64,000 bases of DNA from NCBI GenBank assembly GCA_964462445.1, contig CAYWXG010000003.1, forward strand, positions 1-64,000, given 5' to 3'. A model generated the notes under the pieces. That model ran no database searches. It was not told the DNA's origin and saw nothing but the letters and a program-made list of their open reading frames with translations. The stretch comes from JAGBWK01 sp964462445. GTDB lineage: Bacteria; Bacteroidota; Bacteroidia; Bacteroidales; Muribaculaceae. Positions 26,512 through 37,372 of this stretch are shown here, piece by piece. Numbering within the stretch: the stretch's first letter is position 1; each line of letters begins with the position of its first letter. The translations under genes and the position numbers were made by a program.

Positions 26512-29500
26512 CTATCTAGCAAGGTTAAAGTTCAGTGATATTCCATATGATGAATTGCTCGTCGGATATGCCGATGTTGTCACTAATGGCGTGTTGACCT
26601 GATGATCAAAATAGGCCCCTAATGTTAATCGTTTACTTAGCACATAGTTTGCTGTAAAATTGATTCCCAATGTGCGTGTACCCGATGTAGGTTGCGTATA
26701 TGCATTTTCAATCTTACGTATTAATGCTTGTGTGTTTTGAAGTGAGAACTCGGCGTTGAGCGTTAGGTCATTTGAGATTCCCGATTGTGAGCCTTTCATC
26801 TTCAAAACAGTATTAAATCCAACAATTTTGTAGCCAGCTCCAAATGTCAACCCGCGTGTAGTTGCTTCTACAACTTGTCCGGCCGACGTATTCAGTGTTA
26901 GTGTTCGTTGGTCGCGATATTCGGCATTTATTGTCAAATCATTATTGAGAGTCACGGCAACTCCAATCAATGGCGCAAATCGCTCGGTTATTGCCACTGA
27001 TGAAATATTATAGGGCGATGATGGTATAGGTTCTCCTGATATCTCATCGAGGATAAATCCACGTTCCCCATCAGTGCCAACCCAGTTTAGGTAAGATGAA
27101 TAATTCCCCACGCTATATGTACACTGATAAGCATGGCTGAATGTTATTGACTTGAAATGCTTACGCAAATCAAAATAATTGATTAGACCATCATAGCTAA
27201 CTCGCCAATTAGGAAGTACTTGAGCAAATGATGGGAATGGGTTGGTGTATACTTTATCAGGTGATTGTCCTGAATATGCTGCGACAAAGGCTGGTATTAA
27301 CACGTCGGGAGATGTCGCAGCTATTGTCCCTACTGTTGGATCGAATGGAGCTCCGGCATGAGGACTGTCTTTCAAAAATCCTGTACTTGGATATTTCATG
27401 CCATTATATTGACTTTCAATACGCTGACGTAGGATTGGGATATATTTCAAGAAGTTGTTAAATGCTTCTGAGTTATACCCATCGTCAGCGCTCGACCCTC
27501 GCAATGCTGTTGCAAGTGCCCAATGTGTTTTTGTGTATGAGCCCGAACGCGATATTGGCATATCGTCATACATAAATTGGATTTGATTTGTGCGAGAATC
27601 AGTGCGGTTGAATGTCAACTGTACCTTTAAATGCTTAATTGGCTCAAGTGCCAACTCAATGTTTAGCTCATCGGAGTTCGACCACAAAGCTGGTGATGTC
27701 TGCCCGATATCGGTCAATAACCATCCGCGTTCCTTAGCTTTATCAATATAACTTTCATCTACAAATCCGAATGCGAAATCCAGACCCGGTGACATTGGTC
27801 CATAGGAATTCGACTGTCCGAATACATCTCCGATTTCAGGCGCAAACAATGGAATTGATAGGGTAGAGGTCTTTTTCCATCTAACTGATATATTGCGTGG
27901 CGACATCAAAAAACGTGTCGTATAATCGGCCACTTGTCGCCATGCAGGAATCTGCTCTTTAAGTATTTCATCAATAGTAAATACAATTGCCGAATCTGAC
28001 CGTGTCAGCACCTCTATGCTATTGGCATCTACTACCTTTATTTTTACCGGGAATTTAGCGCCGCTATTAGTTTTAGCCGATACTTTTACTTTCGTTGTGC
28101 GTAGATTATGCTTAATGATTATACTCGTATCCGGCTTTAACTTATATGTTCGTTCAAAATGTTTTGGTTGTTTTTTCTTCTTGGTATTGGTTCGTGCCGA
28201 TGTGAAGCGCTTATCCACATCTTTCAAATAAGGTATTTTCTTGTACAGCGACTCAAAATTAAATCGGCCGTCAATGCTCAGTGATGATTGATTTGCGATA
28301 GTGTTGCCTATGCTGATGTCATCGATTGTGGCTCCTCTGTCCCAACGATACGTTGCATTGTAAGTGGCAGATGCAGTGAGGAAGTCAAGTACCGGTATGC
28401 GGCTGAAAGGTGCTTTGTATGATGCCGTAAAGCTTTGATTATAGCTCCAAGGTGTTCCCATTGAGAGAATACTTTGCCACACGGTATCTTTCCACTCTTT
28501 GTATTTATCGGGGAATAATTTGCGGTTAACCGCACCGGTAGTCTCTTCTATTCGCGCTGATGTATTGGAGGTAAATGACAGATTCAATGATTTGGTAATA
28601 TTCCATGTCAGGTTGAATTGGCGGTCCCATAGGAAGTTTTTGCTCACTGATACCGGAAGTTGGAACATTACATCTCTTTCCGAGCGTGTCTGCTGTTCAT
28701 AATAATATCGTGACATTGTAGTCATGAATGATATTGATGTAGGCAGATAATTGATTTCCCAATCTTTAATAAATTTAAGATTGCGGTTCTTACTATTTAT
28801 GAGAGAGTTGAATGGCTTGAATCCCGGTACTAACGGTGAGTATGAGTATTGCAACGACCCGCGATAGTCATTTGTATTCTCATATTCTGTGGTAGGGTCT
28901 ACCTTCGATTGCTTATTAAATGAAAAATTAAATGTAAAGTTAGAGGGGTCCCATGGCATCGGATTCTCACTTTGCACATCAAATTTCAATCCCGAGATTG
29001 AGAAGTTTTGCACCGTGGTATGCTCAATAGCAAATGCATTGATTGAATCGCGAGCATGCTGGTCGGGCGCATCATCAAGAGCATCTTTAAGCAATACGTC
29101 TTGGTCAAGTGGATTGTATTTCGGAGATGTTTTTTCCTTGCTGACTGAATAGAAAATTGGAGCCTTCAACTTTGCTGCTTCAGGAAGGAATCGTCCTAAA
29201 TCACCCTGTACAGCAAAGTTATATTGCTCATAATCATCCATGCGACGTGAATTGAGCGATTGATCTACTCCTCCGAAACCTGCTGTTTCAATATGTGCGC
29301 CAAAATTGAGAGTCGCAATATCGCTGACTCCAATGTTGACATTGGCTTTTGCTGCCCACCCGCCTTCTTGGTCAAAGTCGGTCACTTTTAGCTCATTGAT
29401 CCACACCGTTCCATCTTTGCGTGTCGAGGAATTGTTGCGTACTCCGACAAGCATCACTCTAATATCGCTCAACGATGGATTTCCCAACACTGATATCCTG

Positions 29501-32500
29501 TTACGCTCATTGTTGGCATCTCGGCTTGAGTACAATGTCGCATAGCCAACATTGCTGTTCGCTTCCATTTTTGCTTTATTTCGCTCTTTCTTAAGCTCAA
29601 CAAATGATTGTAAATCAAGGTCAAGGTAGTTCTCTATCGGCCACACTTTGTATCGATCGGAGTTCAAATCATTGTTATATTTTCCTTCCGGTGTCAAAGT
29701 TAAAGGTATTTCATATTCATAGAAGTTGTTCTTGACGTCGGTCCCTAATCGGATAATTAGAGACAAATCTCCATCGCGTAGATTCGTAACATCATCGATT
29801 TGACTTTCAGCGTGTACCCACATCTGCAAGCGTTTATAATTACGCAAATCTTGTTGTGTATTGCGGTAGATCGCTCTTGCATCACCCGGTTCCAATCCTG
29901 TCACTTTTAACGACACAGCTTGCTCGTTGAGTTGGGTGATTTGTGATTGTCCGGGGTCTACGGCTCGTGTTACTCCCGGAGGCAGTACATAGTTGACAGG
30001 TTGACGTGATGCATTTTCTTCGATATTAACAACCGAAACATCGAGCTCTCCTTCAGCCGGCACTTCTCCGCGTGTATTTAGTGAGAATTCATAATTTCTC
30101 CATTCTCCTCTAACGAGCTCAAGTGTTGCAAAACGAAGATGCGTTGTTGCTTTAAAACCGGTCATGAAGATACGTGCAAAACGTATTGACGAAAAATCTT
30201 TGATTGAACCGACAATTTTCTCATAGTCGTTCAATGGTATCTTAAATTGATACCACTCAACTTCTGTGTCTTGACCATCGCGCGTTGGAACTATTGACAC
30301 TTGCTTATCAGTGATGTAATTTTTTCCTACAACGAAGTCCTCAGGACGTATAGATATTCTATATTGGAAGTAACGCTCATACTCATTGAGTGTGTTATCT
30401 TGGTTGACATCTTCAACATCGGGAACTGCGCGCGATGATTGATACAATGGATCGGACGCTTCATCAGGTGATAAAGAGTTGCCCTCTACGCCATTGTAGT
30501 GCTTGTAACGCTCCAGAACCGACAATCGTTCTTCATCATAGTCATATCCGCGGAAGAAATGATAATTATCGCCGGCCGGGTCGTTGAAGGGAGAAAATTT
30601 ATCCTGCATCATTTTATCATAGGCTGTTGCAGAAATTCTGCTCTGCAATTCACCAAGATAATCTGAGTATGAATTGATTGTGTATTCTTCCTCATTCTTT
30701 AAACCGTCAAGACCCACGTCTTGCACTCCTCTCGAACCAGTACTATTATCAAATGAATAAGTCAATGAATTTTGAGTCGACACCTTACCCCATATTGTCT
30801 CGGTCATATATTGACTTGTCTCATTATACGGAATACCATTCTCATACGATTTAAGTCCATCTTTCAATATATCCTCTGAAATTTCACCAAAATTGATGTA
30901 CAAATCTCCTCCATCGAGATTGGGATTTTCAGGGTCGAGGAAAGGATTCATCAACCAGAACTGCACATATTCGATGTTCGACTGCTCAAAATTCGTGTTT
31001 TCCATTCGACGCATTATTCCTCCCCAACGTTTTTCCGGATTGAGCAAATTACCATCTGAATCAATATTGGTGGCATCAAGGTTATATGGACCGCGTTCAT
31101 TGGGGTAGAACGAAAGATTGAGCGTTTGAACTATATTCGACTCTCCATAGCTCAACTCTCTCCCCGGAAAGATTTCGCGAGATGTTACTTCTCGCACATA
31201 AGGGTTTGATAGTTGTTTTAAGTCTGCTTTGATATATCCCGGGCATAGCGAAGAGTTGCGGTCAGTAAACATTCGGTCAATAGTATACCAATTGAGCAAC
31301 GCTCGATTCTTCCCATATGCTACATTATTACTTAGACTTGCTTCGGGGAATAATGCATCAGCCGATGGATCATATGGCGTTGATGACATAAACCATGAAT
31401 AGGGTGAGCGCAAATCAACTCCCATTTGGGCATTTTCAAAGTCATCTATATACGACGACCCTTTATTCGAGCCACTCTTTTGTTGATGCGGTACTAATTG
31501 TGCATATTCCGCGGTCAAACTTATACGTGAGGGGGCTGTGGCATTAACTGTCGGTATCTTATTAAGTAAATTTGTGAGCCACATAAACTCGCTATTATAT
31601 GCCAAATTGACACCCCACATCGAATTATTTATTATCTCATCTCCGATATTTACCTTTTCAGTCAATGCCTTCTCCGAGAAGTGTAGGAACGTTGCCCCAA
31701 CATTTAAATTCTTATTGAATTTATACTGCAAATCCAATCCCAACAATGTCTTACGTTGCATTGAAAATAGAGATTGATTTTCAAGAGTAACTGAGATATT
31801 CTGCCCCGAGTCGATTATACTTTGATTGGTAATTGTTACAATACCCATTGAATAGTCTACAGTATAGTCGGAGTTCTCAACCAACTCTACTCCTCCTGCA
31901 GTAACCACAACCGACCCACGTGGCACATTCATTGCATTCAATCGTATTTGAGAACCGGAGGACGCTTGATATTCTCCCGTCATCACAAACTTATTCTTAT
32001 CAGCAAACTGTCGAGCGACAACGAGTGTTGAATCATACAACTCCTTGTAGACATATTGTGAGGCAATTGCTGGATTGCCTATCTTTTTCTCCAAATGCGA
32101 ACCAAAAGGCTCTACTACCGGGAATATAACCTTACCGGTCGACGTTTGGATTGTATAGCCCTCGATAAAATCGAAAAATCCATCTACATTTGATTCCTGA
32201 TTATTGTCCAAGCGGTCGAGGTTCATCACTTGAAGCAACGATTGATTGTTTAATCCGGCGATTGGAAGATAATTTATCATCGTGCCGGTTGTATCGCTCA
32301 AATATTTGATATTCAATCGGAAATTGTTCTTCTGAATCTGATATGCTCCAAGTGAATACACATTTTTCATCATCAATCGCCATATCGGGAGACGAGTATC
32401 AATCGTCGTCGATTTAAGCATCTTGACGTAAAGCGATTGATTCGTAGTTGTGATATCTGATGAAAATTCTCCAACTTGATACACTTGACCATTATACGTA

Positions 32501-33972
32501 TATTCAAAAGCCACACCCAGCACTTCGTCGGAATTTAACGCCGACTTTAAGGAGATATATCCCAATGTGGCATTTAGTGTATATTCTGACGAACTTAGCA
32601 AGCGTGCGCTCTCAACTTTCTCATAGTCTTTACCTCCCTCTATGCCATAAACTCGCAATGGTTCTAATGTTTGCGTAATTGTGTTAATGTTACGAGCATC
32701 GGGATATTCATTCTTTAATACAGATAGAAGATTATTTGACGAATTGGCCGGATTAACCAACGACGTGTTGGGAATCCAATGATTATTTGTCAAATAATTT
32801 GATTCCCCTATATCTGCAAATGCTACGAGATTTCGGGATTCATTATAGTTGCCGCTTTTATTGGTAACCCAGACTTCGATCCTTGTAATTTGCACTCCTG
32901 AAGTGACCATGGGTAGTCGTGAGGCAAATTGATCATAATTGTGATAGAAAAATTGCGACAGGAAAAAGTGCCGATTTTGATCGTACTGGTCGGCATTAAT
33001 TTGGAATTCAGTCGTTTGGACGCCTCCTTTTGTGTTTACTGTTTTTGACTCGGAGTTCTGTTGCGACACCAACGCGGTAGCCGTTAATTTGCCGAATTGT
33101 AATGTAGTTTTCAAGCCGAATAAAGCGGTACTCCCACGTATCAACGATGAACCAGTTGTCATTGACACATTGCCCGCCTCAATATTCTTTACGATATCAT
33201 CTTCTTCTCCGGCGTAGGCAAGTTTTAGATTCTTTGAATCGAAATCAAATGTCGCATCAGTATTGTACGACATGTTGAATTTCAGACGATTACCTACCGA
33301 TGCGGCTACGGTTGCTTGAATTTTTTGGTCAAATTCGAAATAAGTTTTTCTACGAGAATTGACCGATAATGACGGATTATCGGTCTTATTTGAATTTATT
33401 CCCATCTTTAACTGTATAGAACCTGTAGTCTTCAGTTGGACACCACCCGGACCAAATATTTTCTCCAAAGGTCCAAGTGCAAAATTCATATCAAGAATAT
33501 TGAAAGGCTCCTTATCTTTCTGTTCAATGCTTTCTCTATTGCGTTTCTGATAATATTCCTCCATTGATTTGCGCAACTGCCAATCGTTGTATTGTTTTTC
33601 CGATAGCATAAATGGAGTAGCAATTTCATGATCGCCTACTTTTGTCCGAATAACATATATTCCTGTTATTGGGTCATATTCCGCCTCTGTTTTAATATTG
33701 GATGGTGTTGATAAGTCAACCGCGCTATTTTCTCTTATTAAATCTTCATAGCGCTCAGCAACAGTTGGCTGTACAGGGAATTGCGTCGTTACTGTATCAG
33801 TGGCACTCGGCGTTGTGGCAACAACCGACGATGGCAATGCAGGAGCATTTACACCGACTGGAGTTATGCGTTGGGCTTTGACAGCTATAGCCACCATTGC
33901 CAACACTACGCTCGTCAATATAATTGTCGCTCGCTTTTTATATTTTAATTTATACTTTCCCGATTGCCTCAT
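26512..33972 (-). CDS. sprA: type IX secretion system translocon protein SprA (Sov)
   Basis: A 2486-residue protein, the very large outer-membrane channel of the T9SS. It has an N-terminal signal segment (about 12-34, ending VKAQ) and a long succession of beta-strand repeats with alternating aromatic residues, ending in LGISLNFNLAR-like outer-membrane termini (GISLNFNLAR). Diagnostic pieces include GVQLKTTGSIQLKMG, LRLNIKYL-type strands, MGVDLRSPYSWFMSSTPYDPS and RDIFPGRELSYG-like sequence (REIFPGRELSYG). The family forms a 36-strand barrel that passes cargo with type A or B C-terminal domains. ruvA lies immediately upstream, a pairing conserved in Bacteroidetes. The gene seems intact. Confidence 0.95.
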   Translation of the reverse strand: MRQSGKYKLKYKKRATIILTSVVLAMVAIAVKAQRITPVGVNAPALPSSVVATTPSATDTVTTQFPVQPTVAERYEDLIRENSAVDLSTPSNIKTEAEYDPITGIYVIRTKVGDHEIATPFMLSEKQYNDWQLRKSMEEYYQKRNRESIEQKDKEPFNILDMNFALGPLEKIFGPGGVQLKTTGSIQLKMGINSNKTDNPSLSVNSRRKTYFEFDQKIQATVAASVGNRLKFNMSYNTDATFDFDSKNLKLAYAGEEDDIVKNIEAGNVSMTTGSSLIRGSTALFGLKTTLQFGKLTATALVSQQNSESKTVNTKGGVQTTEFQINADQYDQNRHFFLSQFFYHNYDQFASRLPMVTSGVQITRIEVWVTNKSGNYNESRNLVAFADIGESNYLTNNHWIPNTSLVNPANSSNNLLSVLKNEYPDARNINTITQTLEPLRVYGIEGGKDYEKVESARLLSSSEYTLNATLGYISLKSALNSDEVLGVAFEYTYNGQVYQVGEFSSDITTTNQSLYVKMLKSTTIDTRLPIWRLMMKNVYSLGAYQIQKNNFRLNIKYLSDTTGTMINYLPIAGLNNQSLLQVMNLDRLDNNQESNVDGFFDFIEGYTIQTSTGKVIFPVVEPFGSHLEKKIGNPAIASQYVYKELYDSTLVVARQFADKNKFVMTGEYQASSGSQIRLNAMNVPRGSVVVTAGGVELVENSDYTVDYSMGIVTITNQSIIDSGQNISVTLENQSLFSMQRKTLLGLDLQYKFNKNLNVGATFLHFSEKALTEKVNIGDEIINNSMWGVNLAYNSEFMWLTNLLNKIPTVNATAPSRISLTAEYAQLVPHQQKSGSNKGSSYIDDFENAQMGVDLRSPYSWFMSSTPYDPSADALFPEASLSNNVAYGKNRALLNWYTIDRMFTDRNSSLCPGYIKADLKQLSNPYVREVTSREIFPGRELSYGESNIVQTLNLSFYPNERGPYNLDATNIDSDGNLLNPEKRWGGIMRRMENTNFEQSNIEYVQFWLMNPFLDPENPNLDGGDLYINFGEISEDILKDGLKSYENGIPYNETSQYMTETIWGKVSTQNSLTYSFDNSTGSRGVQDVGLDGLKNEEEYTINSYSDYLGELQSRISATAYDKMMQDKFSPFNDPAGDNYHFFRGYDYDEERLSVLERYKHYNGVEGNSLSPDEASDPLYQSSRAVPDVEDVNQDNTLNEYERYFQYRISIRPEDFVVGKNYITDKQVSIVPTRDGQDTEVEWYQFKIPLNDYEKIVGSIKDFSSIRFARIFMTGFKATTHLRFATLELVRGEWRNYEFSLNTRGEVPAEGELDVSVVNIEENASRQPVNYVLPPGVTRAVDPGQSQITQLNEQAVSLKVTGLEPGDARAIYRNTQQDLRNYKRLQMWVHAESQIDDVTNLRDGDLSLIIRLGTDVKNNFYEYEIPLTLTPEGKYNNDLNSDRYKVWPIENYLDLDLQSFVELKKERNKAKMEANSNVGYATLYSSRDANNERNRISVLGNPSLSDIRVMLVGVRNNSSTRKDGTVWINELKVTDFDQEGGWAAKANVNIGVSDIATLNFGAHIETAGFGGVDQSLNSRRMDDYEQYNFAVQGDLGRFLPEAAKLKAPIFYSVSKEKTSPKYNPLDQDVLLKDALDDAPDQHARDSINAFAIEHTTVQNFSISGLKFDVQSENPMPWDPSNFTFNFSFNKQSKVDPTTEYENTNDYRGSLQYSYSPLVPGFKPFNSLINSKNRNLKFIKDWEINYLPTSISFMTTMSRYYYEQQTRSERDVMFQLPVSVSKNFLWDRQFNLTWNITKSLNLSFTSNTSARIEETTGAVNRKLFPDKYKEWKDTVWQSILSMGTPWSYNQSFTASYKAPFSRIPVLDFLTASATYNATYRWDRGATIDDISIGNTIANQSSLSIDGRFNFESLYKKIPYLKDVDKRFTSARTNTKKKKQPKHFERTYKLKPDTSIIIKHNLRTTKVKVSAKTNSGAKFPVKIKVVDANSIEVLTRSDSAIVFTIDEILKEQIPAWRQVADYTTRFLMSPRNISVRWKKTSTLSIPLFAPEIGDVFGQSNSYGPMSPGLDFAFGFVDESYIDKAKERGWLLTDIGQTSPALWSNSDELNIELALEPIKHLKVQLTFNRTDSRTNQIQFMYDDMPISRSGSYTKTHWALATALRGSSADDGYNSEAFNNFLKYIPILRQRIESQYNGMKYPSTGFLKDSPHAGAPFDPTVGTIAATSPDVLIPAFVAAYSGQSPDKVYTNPFPSFAQVLPNWRVSYDGLINYFDLRKHFKSITFSHAYQCTYSVGNYSSYLNWVGTDGERGFILDEISGEPIPSSPYNISSVAITERFAPLIGVAVTLNNDLTINAEYRDQRTLTLNTSAGQVVEATTRGLTFGAGYKIVGFNTVLKMKGSQSGISNDLTLNAEFSLQNTQALIRKIENAYTQPTSGTRTLGINFTANYVLSKRLTLGAYFDHQVNTPLVTTSAYPTSNSSYGISLNFNLAR

Positions 33973-34040
33973 TGGTCTATCTACACTCTATTCGTCAAGC
34001 AACTACTTATTGCTCAACGCTTTTCAACAATGAGGGAGTG

Positions 34041-34622
34041 CTACATCATTGTCAGCGCTTTTTTTATGGCATCCTCTACTTTTAATGTGGGATTGGCATT
34101 ATAGAGCTTTGTCAGTACTTTATGCGCTGCCTGACGTGGGAAGCCCAACATCACCATTGCAGCCAACGCCTCATCAAAGTCTTCGCTTTTAGACACCTGC
34201 TGTTGTAATAACGTAGAATCACTCGGTTTTATTTTATCTTTTAGGTCTACAATTATTCTTTCTGCTGTTTTTGCTCCAATCCCTTTGACACTTTTGAGTC
34301 TCCTGACATCTCCGGTGATGATTACTTGTTCCAATTCCATTGATGGTAATGATGATAATATCATTCTGGCGGTGTTTGATCCTACTCCCGATACGCCCAA
34401 TAATAATCGGAACAATACTCGTTCGCTTTCTTCAAGAAACCCGAAGTAGACCCATGCATCTTCGCGTATAACCTCGTGTATTAACAACTTGGCTTCTGAA
34501 GCTCCTTCTAATAATGTGAAACAAGGTAGAGTAATGTTAATACCATATCCTACTCCTCCTGCTTCTATCACTACATATGTCGGGGTCAGCTCTGCAACTT
34601 TTCCTCTGATATATTCTACCAT
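34041..34622 (-). CDS. ruvA: Holliday junction DNA helicase subunit RuvA
   Basis: A 193-residue RuvA, which binds four-way junctions as a tetramer and loads the RuvB motor for branch migration. N-terminal OB domain MVEYIRGKVAELTPTYVVIEAGGVGYGI, two helix-hairpin-helix motifs (LLGVSGVGSNTARMIL and LKSVKGIGAKTAERII), a flexible linker, then the C-terminal RuvB-binding three-helix domain (DEALAAMVMLGFPRQAAHKVL). sprA follows 68 bp downstream on the same strand, and bcp ends 9 bp upstream. Confidence 0.97.
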   Translation of the reverse strand: MVEYIRGKVAELTPTYVVIEAGGVGYGINITLPCFTLLEGASEAKLLIHEVIREDAWVYFGFLEESERVLFRLLLGVSGVGSNTARMILSSLPSMELEQVIITGDVRRLKSVKGIGAKTAERIIVDLKDKIKPSDSTLLQQQVSKSEDFDEALAAMVMLGFPRQAAHKVLTKLYNANPTLKVEDAIKKALTMM

Positions 34623-34631
34623 AGGTTTAAA

Positions 34632-35090
34632 TTACTTTATGCGTTCTATAATCTGTTGACCGTGCTCCGATGTCTTTATCTCTTTAGGTAAGATAATATC
34701 GGCAATTAGTCCGGATTCATCTATCAAATAGGTTGTACGAAGTGTGCCCATATATTTTTTGCCACACATCTTCTTTTCTCCCCATGCTCCCAATTGTTGC
34801 AATAGGGTAGTATCTGTATCGGCGATTAGTGGAAAATTCAGTTGATGTTTCTCTATAAACTTTTTGTGTGATGCGACCGAGTCCTTGCTAACACCGACAA
34901 TTTCATATCCTAATTCCAATAATTCTTTGCGGTGGTCGCGGAGTGAACATGCTTCGGCCGTGCAGCCCGAAGTGTTGTCCTTGGGATATGTGTACAATAT
35001 GAATTTTCTGCCGGCAAAATCTGCGGTTCGTATTTCGTTACCATTCTGATCTACCCCAAGTATTTCAGGTAATTTATCTCCTATGTTCAT
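34632..35090 (-). CDS. bcp: thioredoxin-dependent thiol peroxidase (Bcp/PrxQ)
   Basis: A 152-residue atypical peroxiredoxin that reduces peroxides with thioredoxin. The peroxidatic Cys lies in TYPKDNTSGCTAEACSLRD, five residues before the resolving Cys, as in PrxQ-type enzymes. The N-terminal MNIGDKLPEILGVDQNGNEI and YLIDESGLI segments also match. Cytoplasmic. It sits between a CPA2 antiporter and ruvA on the same strand with short gaps, so cotranscription is likely. Confidence 0.95.
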   Translation of the reverse strand: MNIGDKLPEILGVDQNGNEIRTADFAGRKFILYTYPKDNTSGCTAEACSLRDHRKELLELGYEIVGVSKDSVASHKKFIEKHQLNFPLIADTDTTLLQQLGAWGEKKMCGKKYMGTLRTTYLIDESGLIADIILPKEIKTSEHGQQIIERIK

Positions 35091-35109
35091 ATGATATTAC
35101 TATTTTAGG

Positions 35110-37326
35110 TTATGCCAATGAATGAATTGTATCTTTAGGTCCTACAAAATGCACCTTATCTCCCGATTGGAATATTATGGAGTTCAATTGATCGAGATAT
35201 TCTCCATTTCGCTCAATGGCTATTACCATCGAAGAGTATTTCTCCGGGATTTTAGCTTCGACCATACTGATGCCACATAGAGGTGACTTATCGGTCAGTT
35301 GAACATCATAAATGCCAAAATTGGCAATTGGAGCTTCCGGTGCCACCTCTTCTTTATTATTTTCAATAATAGGAAGTAATCGTTCTATCTGTTCCTCCGT
35401 ACCGATGATACCGATGGTATCTCCCGGAAAGATTCGGTCATTGCTTTTGGGTACTGGAATAAACTGCGAGCCTCGTGTTATGCTCGACACATTAACTCCA
35501 TATTGTGAGCGCAATCCGGAATTGCCCAATCGCTCTCCTACCATCGGACATCGCTCTCCTACTATCATATAGGCTAAATGTAAATCCGATACCAATGAGT
35601 TGTTTTTACCCGAACGGCGTAGTTCTCGCTCATTCAAATTATTGAAAAATCTATTTTCTATTTTCCCAATGCGTGCACTTGCTTTCCCGGTAATTATGAA
35701 AACTATTAAAACAATCATCGCTATGCCAACTGCAAATCCGGCAGTTAAAGAGAATATAGATGACAATATGTTTACTATGAATCCAAGAACAAGTATCATC
35801 TTAAACACTTGCATTACAACTCGTGGCACGATATAGCCTTCAGGGATAAGACCCTTGTCGGTCACTCGCTTAGATGGCGGTAATGACAATGCCAACAAGA
35901 ATGGAGACATTACAATTAGTGTAACTGATGCTCCTACATATTTATATGTACCGGGAATAATGCCCTCAAGCCAAGGCATAAAGAAATTCAGTGACACCAA
36001 TGTTATTGCTATTAACACGATAGAATATAACACAATACGCCATAAATAACGCTTGATAAAAATCTTCCACACGGATTGGCGCTCTGCTGTTGCCATTGCA
36101 TGTGCCTCTTCGCTATATCGGTCTATTAAGAAATGAAGACGGTGGGGTAGGCGCTTTTTGATAAACTCATAAAACGGATTTGACATTTTTATGATATACG
36201 GTGTCGAGAATGTCGTTATTACAGATACGGCAACAATTATTGGGTAAATGCTGGGATCAAGTACTCCAAGACTCATTCCCAATGAGGCGATAATAAATGA
36301 AAACTCGCCTATTTGTGTCAACGAAAATCCTGTCTCTATCGCAACTTTAAGAGACTGTCCGGTAACCAACATGCCAAATGCACCGAATACTATCATGCCA
36401 ACAACTACTACTGCCGATAATAGTAATATCGGTCCGGCATATTCTACGATTGTTGATGGCTGTACCATCATACCCACCGATATAAAGAATACTGCTCCAA
36501 ATAAATCTTTCACCGGCATTGTCACTCGAACAATACGCTCGGCATAACTTGTACCGGCAAGTATCGAGCCCATGACAAATGCTCCTAATGCAAGGGAAAA
36601 TCCGCACTCTACTGAGAAGATTGCCATTCCCAAACACAAGCCTATCGACATGATTAACAATGTCTCATTGTTTAGATGATGGCGCATTTTATTAAGCATC
36701 GACGGTATTACATACACTCCTACTAAAAACCATATTATTAGGAAAAATACCAACTTCCCTATACTCAACAACAATTCGGTCCCTTCTACGGAGTTGTTTA
36801 CCGCGATAGATGATAGCAACACCATCATCAACACCGCAAACAAATCTTCTACAATCAGTATGGCAAAAACAAGCGAGGCAAATTTCTTTTGCTTCAAGCC
36901 AAGGTCGCCTAAAGTCTTAATTATAATTGTTGTCGACGACATTGACAACATTCCTCCAAGAAACAGACTATTGATTGTCGTAAATCCAAGCAATGTCCCT
37001 ATTGCAAAGCCCGTACACATCATGCCGATAACATTGATGAGCGCTGTTACAATAGCAGAGCCTCCGGTATTTACCAACTTCTTAAAATTAAACTCAAGAC
37101 CTAATGAGAAGAGTAGTACGACAATACCTAATTCCGCCCAAAACTCTATATTGGCTTCATTCGCAATAGTTGGCAATGGCTCAAAATTCGGGCTTGCTAA
37201 AAATCCGGCTACTATATATCCTAATACTACCGGTTGCTTTATCCACTTGAACAATATGGTGACTATTGCCCCAAGTATTAGAATAAATGCTAAGTCGGAG
37301 ATTAGACTTTCGATATCTGTTACCAT
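35110..37326 (-). CDS. CPA2 cation:proton antiporter with C-terminal TrkA-C domains (KefB-like)
   Basis: A 738-residue membrane antiporter. About 12 helices fill residues 10-390 (VVLGYIVAGFLASPNF, GIVVLLFSLGLEFNF, SMSSTTIIIKTLGDLGL, GAFVMGSILAGTSYAERI), a second hydrophobic region lies around 425-545, and two TrkA-C-like domains follow (about 590-655 and 668-738; for example RIFPGDTIGIIGTEEQIERLLPI and FQSGDKVHFVGPKDTIHSL). The family exchanges K+ or Na+ for H+. The TrkA-C parts probably bind a regulatory ligand. It lies between mgtC and bcp on the same strand. Confidence 0.85.
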   Translation of the reverse strand: MVTDIESLISDLAFILILGAIVTILFKWIKQPVVLGYIVAGFLASPNFEPLPTIANEANIEFWAELGIVVLLFSLGLEFNFKKLVNTGGSAIVTALINVIGMMCTGFAIGTLLGFTTINSLFLGGMLSMSSTTIIIKTLGDLGLKQKKFASLVFAILIVEDLFAVLMMVLLSSIAVNNSVEGTELLLSIGKLVFFLIIWFLVGVYVIPSMLNKMRHHLNNETLLIMSIGLCLGMAIFSVECGFSLALGAFVMGSILAGTSYAERIVRVTMPVKDLFGAVFFISVGMMVQPSTIVEYAGPILLLSAVVVVGMIVFGAFGMLVTGQSLKVAIETGFSLTQIGEFSFIIASLGMSLGVLDPSIYPIIVAVSVITTFSTPYIIKMSNPFYEFIKKRLPHRLHFLIDRYSEEAHAMATAERQSVWKIFIKRYLWRIVLYSIVLIAITLVSLNFFMPWLEGIIPGTYKYVGASVTLIVMSPFLLALSLPPSKRVTDKGLIPEGYIVPRVVMQVFKMILVLGFIVNILSSIFSLTAGFAVGIAMIVLIVFIITGKASARIGKIENRFFNNLNERELRRSGKNNSLVSDLHLAYMIVGERCPMVGERLGNSGLRSQYGVNVSSITRGSQFIPVPKSNDRIFPGDTIGIIGTEEQIERLLPIIENNKEEVAPEAPIANFGIYDVQLTDKSPLCGISMVEAKIPEKYSSMVIAIERNGEYLDQLNSIIFQSGDKVHFVGPKDTIHSLA

Positions 37327-37372
37327 CGCTGTTTATTATATTATATTAGTTCTCAATTATGCTTATCAATAT